Shown here piece after piece: positions 27,315 to 36,025 of a stretch of DNA of 64,000 nt. This DNA is from Rebecca billardiae RCC1528. Lineage: Eukaryota > Haptophyta. The stretch lies in contig OZ251248.1 of assembly GCA_965240325.2 (NCBI GenBank), positions 558,001 to 622,000 of the forward strand, written 5' to 3'. Position 1 is the stretch's first letter. Every line of letters begins with the position of its first letter. The notes beneath the pieces were generated by a model that worked only from the letters and a program-made list of their open reading frames with translations, had not been told where the DNA came from and did not search any database. Position numbers and translations under genes: made by a program.

Positions 27315-29884
27315 TGCTAGCACGGTGCTGGGAGAACTTGGGCAAGGATGGAGACGACGAGAACAGCGGCAAGGACGTGAACGGCCATCAGCCCGCCCCA
27401 GTTGCTCCCCTCATTGGGTTGAAGCCAGGCGTGGCAGAGCGCGCGGCAATGCCGCGCGGCTCATCGGCGATCGCGCGCAAGCGCACGCCAGACTACCTCG
27501 CCGCTGCCCTGAGGGGCATGCAGGCTGAGAAGAACCGGCAAGGCGAGAAGCTCACGCTTCTCCGCAAGCCCATCTCCAGCGCTTACGGGCCTGGCAACAC
27601 CGCTGACCTGTACTCAGGCAGCCACGCGTCGAGTGCGATCGCACCGCGTGTTGACCGGATTCATGCCGAGTCAATCAAGGATCACCTTGAGGAGGAGGTT
27701 CGCGCACAGCGCGGTGAGGAGGAGCGTTGCCGCTCGCATCCCCCGCCATCGCGCCACTCCATCCGCACGCACGTCGTTGCGCAGGGGATCTCAACAACTA
27801 CCGCCCGGGACTTGGCGCCCGCAAGCGCGGCTGAGCGCGAGGCCGAGTGCCCGCAGCTCAAGGAGTGCCTTGCTGCCTCCGAGTCATCGAACGAGGTCAC
27901 CAAGCGTTCCGGGGCAGATGCAGCGCTCGACGCTGCTGCCGCCGATGCCGCTTTGACCGTCGAGGCCCTCGAGCCTGCCGACGCTGCTCCGCGTGCTGGC
28001 CATCTGGCCGCCGCCTGTGACAGCGCAGGTCGTGCCACCGCCGCAGTCAGTCTGCAGCCTCGCGCGCATGACACTGTGTCTGAGTCTGACCGATCGAACG
28101 ATGACATTAGCACCGATGAGTGCGACGCAAACGACCTGTATGGTCTGGCAGAGCAAACTATGCTCCAAGATGCTACGACACGTGACTCTGTCACAGCGAG
28201 CTCAAGCATCAAGTCAGCGGCCGCATTTATTATTGATGCGCCTGACCCAAACAAATACGTTTACCCCAAAATTACCAGCCTCACGATGGCTTCCGAAGCC
28301 GAGCTGCTCGCCACGAGCGACACAAGCAGCCGCGAGATGACCGCCGCAGAGACGGCAGAGTCCTCGTCTGGCACGTATCGACTCGCGTCGAACGTAGGAA
28401 GCGCATGCGATGCAGGGGGGGCATCATACACCTGCTTGACGGCAAAGCCGCAGCAAAACCAAGTTGGCGAGCGCGACGCGCATGCGCATGCATCAGCTGC
28501 GTCAGCCATCACAACGCCTCACTCTTGCAAGGAAGAGTATTCCGCCGAAGCTGCCGCGGATGCGCATGCATCTCCGCAGGACAGAACGAGCGTGAAGAAG
28601 CCCAAAGAAGGCACCATCGCCTCGACGAGGGTCACTCCTCGCTCGAAGGTAGAGCGCGAATCGCCACAGAGCGCGCGCGACACATCGACCAATGCACTTG
28701 AGTCGAAGAAACGTGACTGGATAGTCATCGAAGGAGGAGTCACAGACTCTAATCCAACCAAGAAGGAACGTGTGTTCATGGCACGCGAATCCTCGGCAGG
28801 AGTGGATACACCCGCCACACACAAGCTGACACAGTCGGCTCTGAAATCCAAGCGCGCGGTACACAGCGCGATACGGGATGCACTCGCAGAAGTGAGCACC
28901 TACTACAAGGGCAAATCCTCAGATGTCACACCTGACATAATGGAGCCCAAGGATAGCAAGCTATCCGGCTTTCAACTCATTGCCAAAGACAAATGGGTGA
29001 AAGACGCAGCCAAAATCGATCCATACAAGGCTGACAACGCTGACGCCAACAAGATCGGATCGGTCTACGATCGATCTGCGGCAGCGATATTCAAGCAGCT
29101 GAAGGACTCTATCGAGCCTCAGTTATTCGCCTATCTGGAATCGAAGCTGCACATCAGCGATCCGACCAAGAACTACTTGGATCTGGCGCTGCTGCTACAG
29201 ATATTTGAGCGCGAGCTCAAGATCACAACTATGTCCGAACTCAGGGATGAATTCCTGAAGTTATACCCGACAAAGGTGTCGCCCATTGGCGCATCGGACA
29301 TTATCAAGAAATCCGTCGAGCAAGTCCGCTCATCTCGATATGGGAATCTGGACGATGCTACGATGTTGGTCTTCAAGCTGTATAACAGCATGCACGACCA
29401 TCCCCAAGTCTACGAGTCAGTTATCTCGCACTTCGGAGCGCTCACGCCCGAGCAATGTGTGGATAACACTGACCAGATAATGGCCCAGATGGAAGATGCC
29501 TACAAACGGCACGGCTCAATGAAGCTACTCCATCAGAACAATACCAAGGGGAGAGAGACCGAAAATTATTCCAAGATACGCCAAAATGCTGATTATCAGC
29601 AAGGCACGCGGCGACGCGGTGACTTTGAGGGCGCCGAAGTCTTCGCCGCTCAGGCCCAAAAGGCTCCAGCCAATGGCGAGAGCGGGCCGAATATCTCGGA
29701 CACCGGCAAACGGTGCACTCACTGTGGTCTCAAGAACCATACTGTTCAGCAGTGTTGGAAGCTCCACCCAGAGCTACGCCCCAAGGCCAACAATTACAAC
29801 AAAGGCAAAAACAAGGGAGCCAACAAATTTCCCAAGGAGCGTATCCATTTCCTGGATATTCCTGCTCCGGATGCCTATGATTAA
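27314..29884 (+). CDS. gag: Retrotransposon Gag with CCHC zinc knuckle
   Basis: 856 codons. Residues 1-500 are polar and probably disordered. Residues about 550-760 are a helical capsid-like region (AIFKQLKDSIEPQLFAYLES, LALLLQIFERELK). Residues 801-814 are a C-x2-C-x4-H-x4-C zinc knuckle, CTHCGLKNHTVQQC, followed by a Lys/Asn-rich tail. This is the usual nucleic-acid-binding end of Gag. The start codon straddles the LTR edge: its A is the last LTR base and its TG the first internal bases. The frame is intact, with no stops or frameshifts, consistent with recent activity. It stops at 29884 with no downstream pol frame. Confidence 0.85.
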   Translation: MLARCWENLGKDGDDENSGKDVNGHQPAPVAPLIGLKPGVAERAAMPRGSSAIARKRTPDYLAAALRGMQAEKNRQGEKLTLLRKPISSAYGPGNTADLYSGSHASSAIAPRVDRIHAESIKDHLEEEVRAQRGEEERCRSHPPPSRHSIRTHVVAQGISTTTARDLAPASAAEREAECPQLKECLAASESSNEVTKRSGADAALDAAAADAALTVEALEPADAAPRAGHLAAACDSAGRATAAVSLQPRAHDTVSESDRSNDDISTDECDANDLYGLAEQTMLQDATTRDSVTASSSIKSAAAFIIDAPDPNKYVYPKITSLTMASEAELLATSDTSSREMTAAETAESSSGTYRLASNVGSACDAGGASYTCLTAKPQQNQVGERDAHAHASAASAITTPHSCKEEYSAEAAADAHASPQDRTSVKKPKEGTIASTRVTPRSKVERESPQSARDTSTNALESKKRDWIVIEGGVTDSNPTKKERVFMARESSAGVDTPATHKLTQSALKSKRAVHSAIRDALAEVSTYYKGKSSDVTPDIMEPKDSKLSGFQLIAKDKWVKDAAKIDPYKADNADANKIGSVYDRSAAAIFKQLKDSIEPQLFAYLESKLHISDPTKNYLDLALLLQIFERELKITTMSELRDEFLKLYPTKVSPIGASDIIKKSVEQVRSSRYGNLDDATMLVFKLYNSMHDHPQVYESVISHFGALTPEQCVDNTDQIMAQMEDAYKRHGSMKLLHQNNTKGRETENYSKIRQNADYQQGTRRRGDFEGAEVFAAQAQKAPANGESGPNISDTGKRCTHCGLKNHTVQQCWKLHPELRPKANNYNKGKNKGANKFPKERIHFLDIPAPDAYD

Positions 29885-30140
29885 ATATCAAGGCAGGGCA
29901 TAGCCCAATAACAAGGTCCAAGATCAAGGCCAAAGAGTGAACATATGGTGCAAATAAGCCCAGGACTGACTCGGGTTACCCAAAACCGTCACACGGAAGT
30001 CCCAGCACATGACCCGTATCCTGGCATTGGCAACCATTACTGACTCCAATTCACTCATGCACACAGATGCACAAACAATACCAAGCCCAAAATCACTCAT
30101 AATCCAAGCTTAGTCCTCACAGACGAGCGCATATTGGATT
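29885..30140 (+). other. Non-coding 3' part of the LTR element
   Basis: No open frame of note. The GC content is lower than in the surrounding genes. Confidence 0.6.
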
Positions 30141-30149
30141 GAGGGGGGG
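30141..30149 (+). promoter_or_regulatory. Polypurine tract of the LTR element
   Basis: The purine run gaggggggg lies directly before the right LTR (TGTCAAAGG), the expected place for plus-strand DNA priming. Confidence 0.8.
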
Positions 30150-30459
30150 TGTCAAAGGAATCGCCAATCTACAGTGATTTCCAATTTCCAATCCAACATT
30201 TTACTCGCAGTCACACAGTGGCGGCGCGACCGCTGCGGCGGCGCTCGCACAAAATCCTCCAAAATCAACCTGAACCTCATCCTAAAATACAGCAGGACAG
30301 CATGGCTGGCGGCGGCATCTCGAAGTATTCCAGATGATTCTGAATGAACGCGGAAACATGAGCCGAGCACCACGAACAAGCTGTGCTCTCCACCGCAACA
30401 AGAGCCGAAGCCGTCGACCGACCTCGCGACCGTCAAGCCTCGAGACGCGTTCCCTAACA
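30150..30459 (+). repeat. Right LTR, 310 bp
   Basis: Begins TGTCAAAGG and ends CCCTAACA, with TG...CA ends as expected. Identical to the left LTR except for the 7-bp deletion and the second base. Confidence 0.92.
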
Positions 30460-30769
30460 ATATATATATATATATATATATATTTAACGACGTGGCGGCA
30501 TCGGACAAGCGTCAGGCTCAGAGTGCAACAGACACATAGAATGCGTCCGCGCCTTCCGTCCAGGTCAGACAGTGCGCCACCCGCAGCCCTGCCCGCCCTA
30601 CGGGAGCGGGGCCGGGATGGAGCACCGCCTCGGCCTGGGGCACGCGGCGGCGACGGCAGATGCCGCCGCGGCCGAGCGCCTTCCGGAGCACTTGGATGAG
30701 GGTGAGGTCGTAGTCAGATGTCGCCGCCCGCCGACCTAGCGGCGAGCAGCTCCGGCAAGCGGCACTGTG

Positions 30770-30770
<1 letters not shown>
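30460..30770. other. (AT)n tract, then DNA with no gene seen
   Basis: 30460-30482 is (AT)n. The rest to 30770 is GC-rich without a recognised gene. Confidence 0.5.
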
Positions 30771-30868
<98 letters not shown>

Positions 30869-30879
30869 CGATATGTGTC

Positions 30880-30938
<59 letters not shown>
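30771..30938. repeat. Long interrupted (AT)n microsatellite
   Basis: About 168 bp of alternating AT broken once by atcgcgatatgtgtcg near 30866-30881. Confidence 0.95.
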
Positions 30939-30940
<2 letters not shown>

Positions 30941-31060
30941 AAGTGAATAACGCAGCATCGTCATCATATTATTGATGACGAGCTGCGCGACGACGGCCGA
31001 TGACCGACTCTGCGACTCGGCGACTCGGGGCTTATGACTATAGATGAGTATGACGACACC

Positions 31061-32719
31061 TCACACCACTCCCGGCATCGTGCCCTCCTGCTCAGCGTCG
31101 CGCCTCCGCCGCAGGATGACCGGGTCGAGCCTGCGCACGGCGGCGACGACCGCGTGGACGTCAGCCACGGCGTCGACGTCGTTCGCGTTCGCCGCCCACA
31201 GCGGGCACGCCGCGTCCGGCACCGTCGACTCGCGCGGCGCGGGCAGCAGGGCGTACGCTTTTCGGAACGCCATCGACGAGTGGTCGAGCTCCGCGCACGG
31301 CGCCGTGCGCAGCTCGACGACCGCGCCGTCGCGTGGCAGCCACTGCGCGAGCGAGAGCGCCGCGCCGTGCACGCCCACCAGCGTCGAGCTCTCCGAGATC
31401 GCGCCGAGCTGCACCTCGAGCGGCAGGCACTCGAGCGCGAGCACCGTCACGCGCGCGCCGAGGCCGCGCAGCGCTCGGACGACAAACTCGAGGTTGAGCA
31501 GCCGGCGCGAGGAGAGGCGGTGGACGACGGCGATGCGCGGGGTCGGCCACGCGCGCTCCGACGCGGCGTACCGCACGCGCGGCCCCAGCCCGAGCCGCGC
31601 GCGCGCCACGTCGGCCACGTCTGGATTGAGAGCGCGCTCGGCGGCGGCGCCGCCGCCGCCGCCGCCACTGCCGGCGCCACCGCCACCGCCGCCGCGCTGC
31701 GCGGACACGCGCCTGCGCGCCGCCGCGCGCGCGTCGTCCGCGGGCGGCGGCGCACCGGCCTGGGCGCGCTCGCACGCGCGGCGCGCCGCGTCGACCTCGC
31801 GCTCGAGCGGCACGAACGCCTCGCCGAAGCACGGCGGCACCGCCTCCGCCACCCACGCCGCCTGGTCCGGGAGGAAGAAAGTCCGGGAGCCGTTCGTGCC
31901 GAGCTCCCACAGCCGGCCGGCGAGCGAGCTGCGCGCGAGCAGCGGGCGCGAGTGCGGCGCGAAGAAGTGCGCGGCGGCGGCGGGCACGCGCGCGCACTGC
32001 ACGGCACGGCGGAGCGTGCGCAGCATGTCCGTGCTCGAGTGGAACATGTTGTGCGGCCCGAAGCGCTGCCGCGGCGAGACGAACACCCAGCGGCCTCGCA
32101 GCCAGAGCGCACGCGCCGGCCAGCGCGCGCCTCGGCCGCGCGCCTCGACGTGCAGCCGGACTGAGAAGTTGGCGGGCGCGGGGGAGCCCCACGCGCCGCG
32201 CCAGATGGTGAGCTCGGCCGCCTCCTCCATCCGCCGCGCCGCGAGCACGCGCACGTGCACCACGCCCGCCGCGTCGCGCCGGACGCACGCGTTGCGCACG
32301 CGCAGCATGTAGGACCGCTCGCGCTTGCGGCCGGCGTGCGTGCAGCGCACGACCTCGCACGCGGAGGCGGGCGGGTCGGGCGGCGGCGGCGCGCGCAGTG
32401 CGAGCGTGTGCGGCAGCCGCAGCGGCCGCTCCTCCGGCCGCACCAGGTCGTGCCAGCTCGCCCGCGCGTCCGGGCAGCGCGTGCTCGCCGCGCGCACGCC
32501 CGCGGGCAGGAAGAGCACATCGGCGTCGTCCGGCGCCATGCCCAGCGGGCTGAGCGCGGCGTAGCGGAGGAGCTCGGCGTCGGCGGCGCGGAGCGTGTGC
32601 GTGAGCACGCCGACGGCGAGCGCGGCGCCGAGCAGCACCGCGGGGCACCACACCCATCCGCCCGCGCCGCGCCCAGCGCCGGGCTCAGCCTCCATCGTGG
32701 CGCGTTGAGACACTCGCAA
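31061..32719 (-). CDS. GT61-like glycosyltransferase, type II membrane protein
   Basis: Single long frame, 552 codons from 32719; the second ATG at 32695 (MEAEPGAG) may be the real start. A hydrophobic anchor at residues 22-42 fits a type II Golgi enzyme. Residues 225-240 (HNMFHSSTDMLRTL) and the C-terminal block at 396-485 (IAVVHRLSSRRLLNLEFVVR, LVGVHGAALSLAQWLP, AVVEL) match the pattern of GT61/DUF563 enzymes, which add O-linked GlcNAc or xylose to glycoproteins and glycans. A Gly/Ala-rich low-complexity insert lies near residues 345-365. It is divergent from the secreted-protein gene at 32848. Confidence 0.75.
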   Translation of the reverse strand: MRVSQRATMEAEPGAGRGAGGWVWCPAVLLGAALAVGVLTHTLRAADAELLRYAALSPLGMAPDDADVLFLPAGVRAASTRCPDARASWHDLVRPEERPLRLPHTLALRAPPPPDPPASACEVVRCTHAGRKRERSYMLRVRNACVRRDAAGVVHVRVLAARRMEEAAELTIWRGAWGSPAPANFSVRLHVEARGRGARWPARALWLRGRWVFVSPRQRFGPHNMFHSSTDMLRTLRRAVQCARVPAAAAHFFAPHSRPLLARSSLAGRLWELGTNGSRTFFLPDQAAWVAEAVPPCFGEAFVPLEREVDAARRACERAQAGAPPPADDARAAARRRVSAQRGGGGGGAGSGGGGGGAAAERALNPDVADVARARLGLGPRVRYAASERAWPTPRIAVVHRLSSRRLLNLEFVVRALRGLGARVTVLALECLPLEVQLGAISESSTLVGVHGAALSLAQWLPRDGAVVELRTAPCAELDHSSMAFRKAYALLPAPRESTVPDAACPLWAANANDVDAVADVHAVVAAVRRLDPVILRRRRDAEQEGTMPGVV

Positions 32720-32847
32720 TCAAAACACGGCGGCCGGCCGGCCGCCGCCGGCCGGAGGGAGGCCGGACTCTCACTCGCTGGGCCGCCGCCGCGCGTGAAA
32801 CACGTGTCCATCGGCCATCGCCCGTCGCGATCGTCGGCCGACGAGCA
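32720..32847. promoter_or_regulatory. Short divergent promoter region
   Basis: About 130 bp separate the starts of the GT61-like gene (minus) and the secreted-protein gene (plus). It contains a GC palindrome-rich stretch (ggccggccggccgccgccggcc). A shared bidirectional promoter is inferred from spacing. Confidence 0.45.
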
Positions 32848-34212
32848 ATGGGCGCGGCTCGCTGTCGGCGCGCGCGAGCGCTCGGCGCGCTGCTGCTCGC
32901 GTGCGCCGCGGCGCGCACGCGCGCGACCGACCTCGAGTGCGCCGCGTCCGCGCTCACCGGCCTCCACCTCGTCGTCGACCAGGGCGGCGACCCGGTGCGC
33001 GCGCGCATCCAGTGCGAGGGCGCGTGGTCGGCGTGGGAGGCGGTGGGCGACGCGTCGGCGGCGCGGGCGGAGCACGAGGTGGGCGCGCGGTGCGATCGCG
33101 GGCAGGGCGTCGTCGCTCTCTCCTGGTTCGACTCGCCCGAGGAGCCCTTCGCCGTGCAGTGCGCCAGCCCGCGGCGCACGCACACGCGATTCGCGCGGCG
33201 CGCCGAGCGCTCTTGCGCGCGCGGCGAGCTGGCGTACGGCGTGCGCATCGCGCCGGACGAGCGGAGCGGCGGCGAGTTCGCGGCGGGGCCGACGCTCCTG
33301 TGCAGAAGCACGTGGCTCATCCCCACCGACGGCGACGTCTCCCTCGCCCTCGACCTCCTCGGCAGCACGCTCGCGGAGCGCGCGCGCGGCGCGGTCGAAC
33401 GCGCGGCCGAGCTGGCTGAGCGCGCGGTGCAGTCGCCGCAGCTCGAGGCTGCGCGCGAGGGCGTGCGCGACGCGGGGTACTGGCTGAATGACCACACCGG
33501 GCCGCTGCCCACCCTCCTCGCCCCGCTCACCCGCGCGCTGCAGCTCGCGCTCGCCGTGGCGACGCGCGCGCTCGGCACAGTGCTCGCGGCCGCGCGCCGC
33601 GCGCTCCCGCCTGTGATGGCGGCGCTGGGGCGCGCGCTGGGCGCGCTCGCCGCGTTCGTGGCGAGGCATCGGGATCTGTGCGCGCGCGCGCGCCACGCGC
33701 GCGCACGCAGTGCCCCTACCGCGCGCACAGCCGCGCCTGCCGGCGACGCTCACTCGGCGCCTGCCGCCCTCCGCGCCGCTGCCCCGCCCGCTGCCCCGCC
33801 CGCTGCCCCGCCCGCTGCCCCGCCCGCTGCCCCGCCCGCTGCCCCGCCTCCCGCCCGCAGGTACGTGCGAGTGTACACCACGCTGCTCCGGACGGGGCGC
33901 AGACTGACGCTCGCAGTCGCGACGCTGTCGCGGCGGGTCACCGGCGCCATCGCCGCGCGGGTAGGCGGCGCGATGCGCTCCGACGGCGCGCCCGCCCGGC
34001 GCGCACGCTCGCGCGGCGCGAGGGGCGCGGACGGCGGCGAGGACGAGGAGGAGGAGGAGGAGGAGGGCGCGGGCGACGGGCTCGGCGCGTTCGGCTTCGA
34101 CGCCGGCGGCGCGCCGGGCGGGTACGAGGAGCCGATGCTGGCCGACGCGTACCGGCAGCACGCGGCAGCAGCGGACTCGGGCGAGATGGGCGGCCGCCGG
34201 GTCTACATGTGA
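32848..34212 (+). CDS. Secreted or membrane protein of unknown function, with a possible retained intron
   Basis: 454 codons unspliced. Residues 1-27 form a signal peptide (ALGALLLACAAA). The next ~130 residues contain several spaced Cys (DLECAAS, IQCEGAW, ARCDRG, VQCASP, RSCARGE, TLLCRS), as in an extracellular disulphide domain. A helical Ala/Arg/Leu-rich region follows, then an acidic run of Glu and a Tyr/Gly tail. Positions 33678-33860 look like an intron (GTGCGCGC donor, pyrimidine-rich end, CAG). They are exactly 183 bp with no stop, so the frame is kept either way; splicing would give 393 residues and remove the Ala-Pro-Pro repeat. No family was recognised. Confidence 0.6.
   Translation: MGAARCRRARALGALLLACAAARTRATDLECAASALTGLHLVVDQGGDPVRARIQCEGAWSAWEAVGDASAARAEHEVGARCDRGQGVVALSWFDSPEEPFAVQCASPRRTHTRFARRAERSCARGELAYGVRIAPDERSGGEFAAGPTLLCRSTWLIPTDGDVSLALDLLGSTLAERARGAVERAAELAERAVQSPQLEAAREGVRDAGYWLNDHTGPLPTLLAPLTRALQLALAVATRALGTVLAAARRALPPVMAALGRALGALAAFVARHRDLCARARHARARSAPTARTAAPAGDAHSAPAALRAAAPPAAPPAAPPAAPPAAPPAAPPPARRYVRVYTTLLRTGRRLTLAVATLSRRVTGAIAARVGGAMRSDGAPARRARSRGARGADGGEDEEEEEEEGAGDGLGAFGFDAGGAPGGYEEPMLADAYRQHAAAADSGEMGGRRVYM
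33770..33850. repeat. 12-bp minisatellite inside the putative intron
   Basis: About five units of gctgccccgccc, acting as a pyrimidine-rich tract just before the CAG acceptor at 33860. Confidence 0.7.
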
Positions 34213-36025
34213 GTCATGTGACGACGGCGGAGCCGCGCCCATCGGCATCCAACGCTGTGCTGAATCGTGAAGAAGCTCCGATGCGTACTGCTACCTTGGT
34301 CCGCAGATGATGATCATTGATGACGATGACATATGTCACGCGACACTGCTATATACAATATAGAGTCATCGTCATCGTCTGCTGAATAAATTGCGTCACA
34401 GATATAGATCGAATAATAATATATAAACTGCTGCGATGCGTAAATGGCGGCGGCGGGGCCGGCCGTGCTCAAGCACTCGGTATTCCGATCAGCCCGCTGG
34501 CGCTGCTGTGGGTGCGCCAGAGTAGTAGCAGTCTGTAGTGGCGGCCCCGCGACACGTCGTTGGCACATCAGACTCGTACTAAGACGCTGAGCTGCGGCGA
34601 AAGACATTGCCAAGACACACTGCTTCGACTTGCCGAGGTGCTTCGCCTTGACACAGGCGGGTTTTCTTAGTGATGCGGCGCACGTGACGCGCGACGAGCC
34701 GGCGCCGAGTGAAGCCGGCAGCCCGGCGGGGCCCGCTGCAAGCTGAAGCTGCAAGCACTCCGTGCCTGTTGGCTGCGTCTAGCCCGCGCCATGTGATGAC
34801 CAAGGCCGGTTGATAGGAACAAAGTCTGCCATCGAAAATAGCTCTACACGCTCCCGCGGCCCCACCACCCGTCCCAGAAAGCCTCTGAGCCCGTCTTCGG
34901 CTCAGCGGGCTCAAAAACTTCGGAGCGAGGTTTTTGAGCTCAGTGACTATGAAATGGACTGGCAACGAATAGCTGCGGGTATTTTTCAATACCAGGGGCC
35001 TTGATGCACGGGGCTGGGACGGGAGTGGCGTCATCATCCGCCTGATAGCACTACCCGCCGCCCGTACTTGGCACTTATAATATTATTCAATATATAACTT
35101 ATAATATATTGCTGCTGGGCCGGCCCGGTGGAGTGTGGGCGGACACGACTTACTCGGCGCTTATTATTATTCGGGCGGACGGGCGGCGTTCACTGCTGCT
35201 ACGACTAGTCGTCCCGGACGACGACTACGCAGGATTCCGCGCGCGCATATTATATGTTCGCCATATTATAATTCGGCCGCCGCATCGGGCCGGAATGCAG
35301 ACGATGTGATCGTCATCATTTAGTATGGCTGCCACTCGGTGCGGCGACCGTCGATCGATGGATCGCCTCTGCCCGCTGCTCGGGGGCCGCACCCGGCCAC
35401 GGTCCTCGCTCGGCGTGTGATCCTCGTGTGTCGCACAAGCCTCTGCCTTCGTGGGCTCCGCGTTTGGTCCCGGCTCCGCCTGTCCTCTCACTTCTGCACT
35501 GGCGCGCGCGCGCGCGCGCGGCGGCGATGACTGACCGTACTTCATTTACACTTCCTGTCGCGCGACAGTGTACCTCTGCATCATACGTACTGCCCGTACG
35601 GCTGCATCCGAGTACGTACTACGTTTGTTCGTCCTGGATGTTCCATTTGCCAGCTACCTCTCTCCGAGGCCTCACGCGTTCGGCTGCCTACTGGGCCCTT
35701 GGCTGCCAGCTACGATCCGAATGGAATCTCTCTTGCGCGCGCGCGCGGCGCGCGCGGCGCCGCCAACTCTGGTGAGAGCCTCCGCCTGTATCCTGCCTTA
35801 CTGCCGGCCTCTACCGGCCGTCAGTGGCTATGTTGCCAAGGGCCGCCGACGGTTGGCCCGACTAAAGTTATTCTCGTTAGACACTGTGGTCTAAGAGGGG
35901 ATATATCGATCATTTTCGCGCGGTATAGTGTACGCCCGGTTTATTCTATGACCGGACGAATGGCAGGCCCGGGGTCAACCGGAGCCAGAGCCAACTGTGG
36001 GCACCCCGAGTGCCGAATGGCGTCG
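34213..36025. other. 1.8-kb region with no gene recognised
   Basis: Holds AT-rich patches (34370-34430, 35080-35110) and a (GC)n run near 35503-35520. There is an inverted repeat with arms gctcaaaaac (34909-34918) and gtttttgagc (34930-34939), and a smaller hairpin just before it (ctgagcc/ggctcag, 34885-34905). Open frames are short and unconvincing. Confidence 0.4.

Larger units (their letters stand above)
26998..30459 (+). mobile_element. LTR retrotransposon carrying gag only (non-autonomous)
   Basis: Two direct LTRs (26998-27314 and 30150-30459) flank one long gag frame and about 265 bp of non-coding DNA. No protease, integrase, reverse transcriptase or RNase H is present. The LTRs differ only by a 7-bp indel and one terminal base, so insertion is recent. 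This matches terminal-repeat retrotransposons with a GAG gene, which rely on pol supplied in trans. A target duplication cannot be fixed because both flanks are (AT)n. No clear tRNA primer site was found after the left LTR. Confidence 0.88.

Noticed and set aside
31447-34248. 933-codon minus frame spanning both the GT61-like gene and its neighbour
   Set aside because: It crosses two genes and the promoter between them in shadow frames; Arg/Ala/Pro composition without domains.
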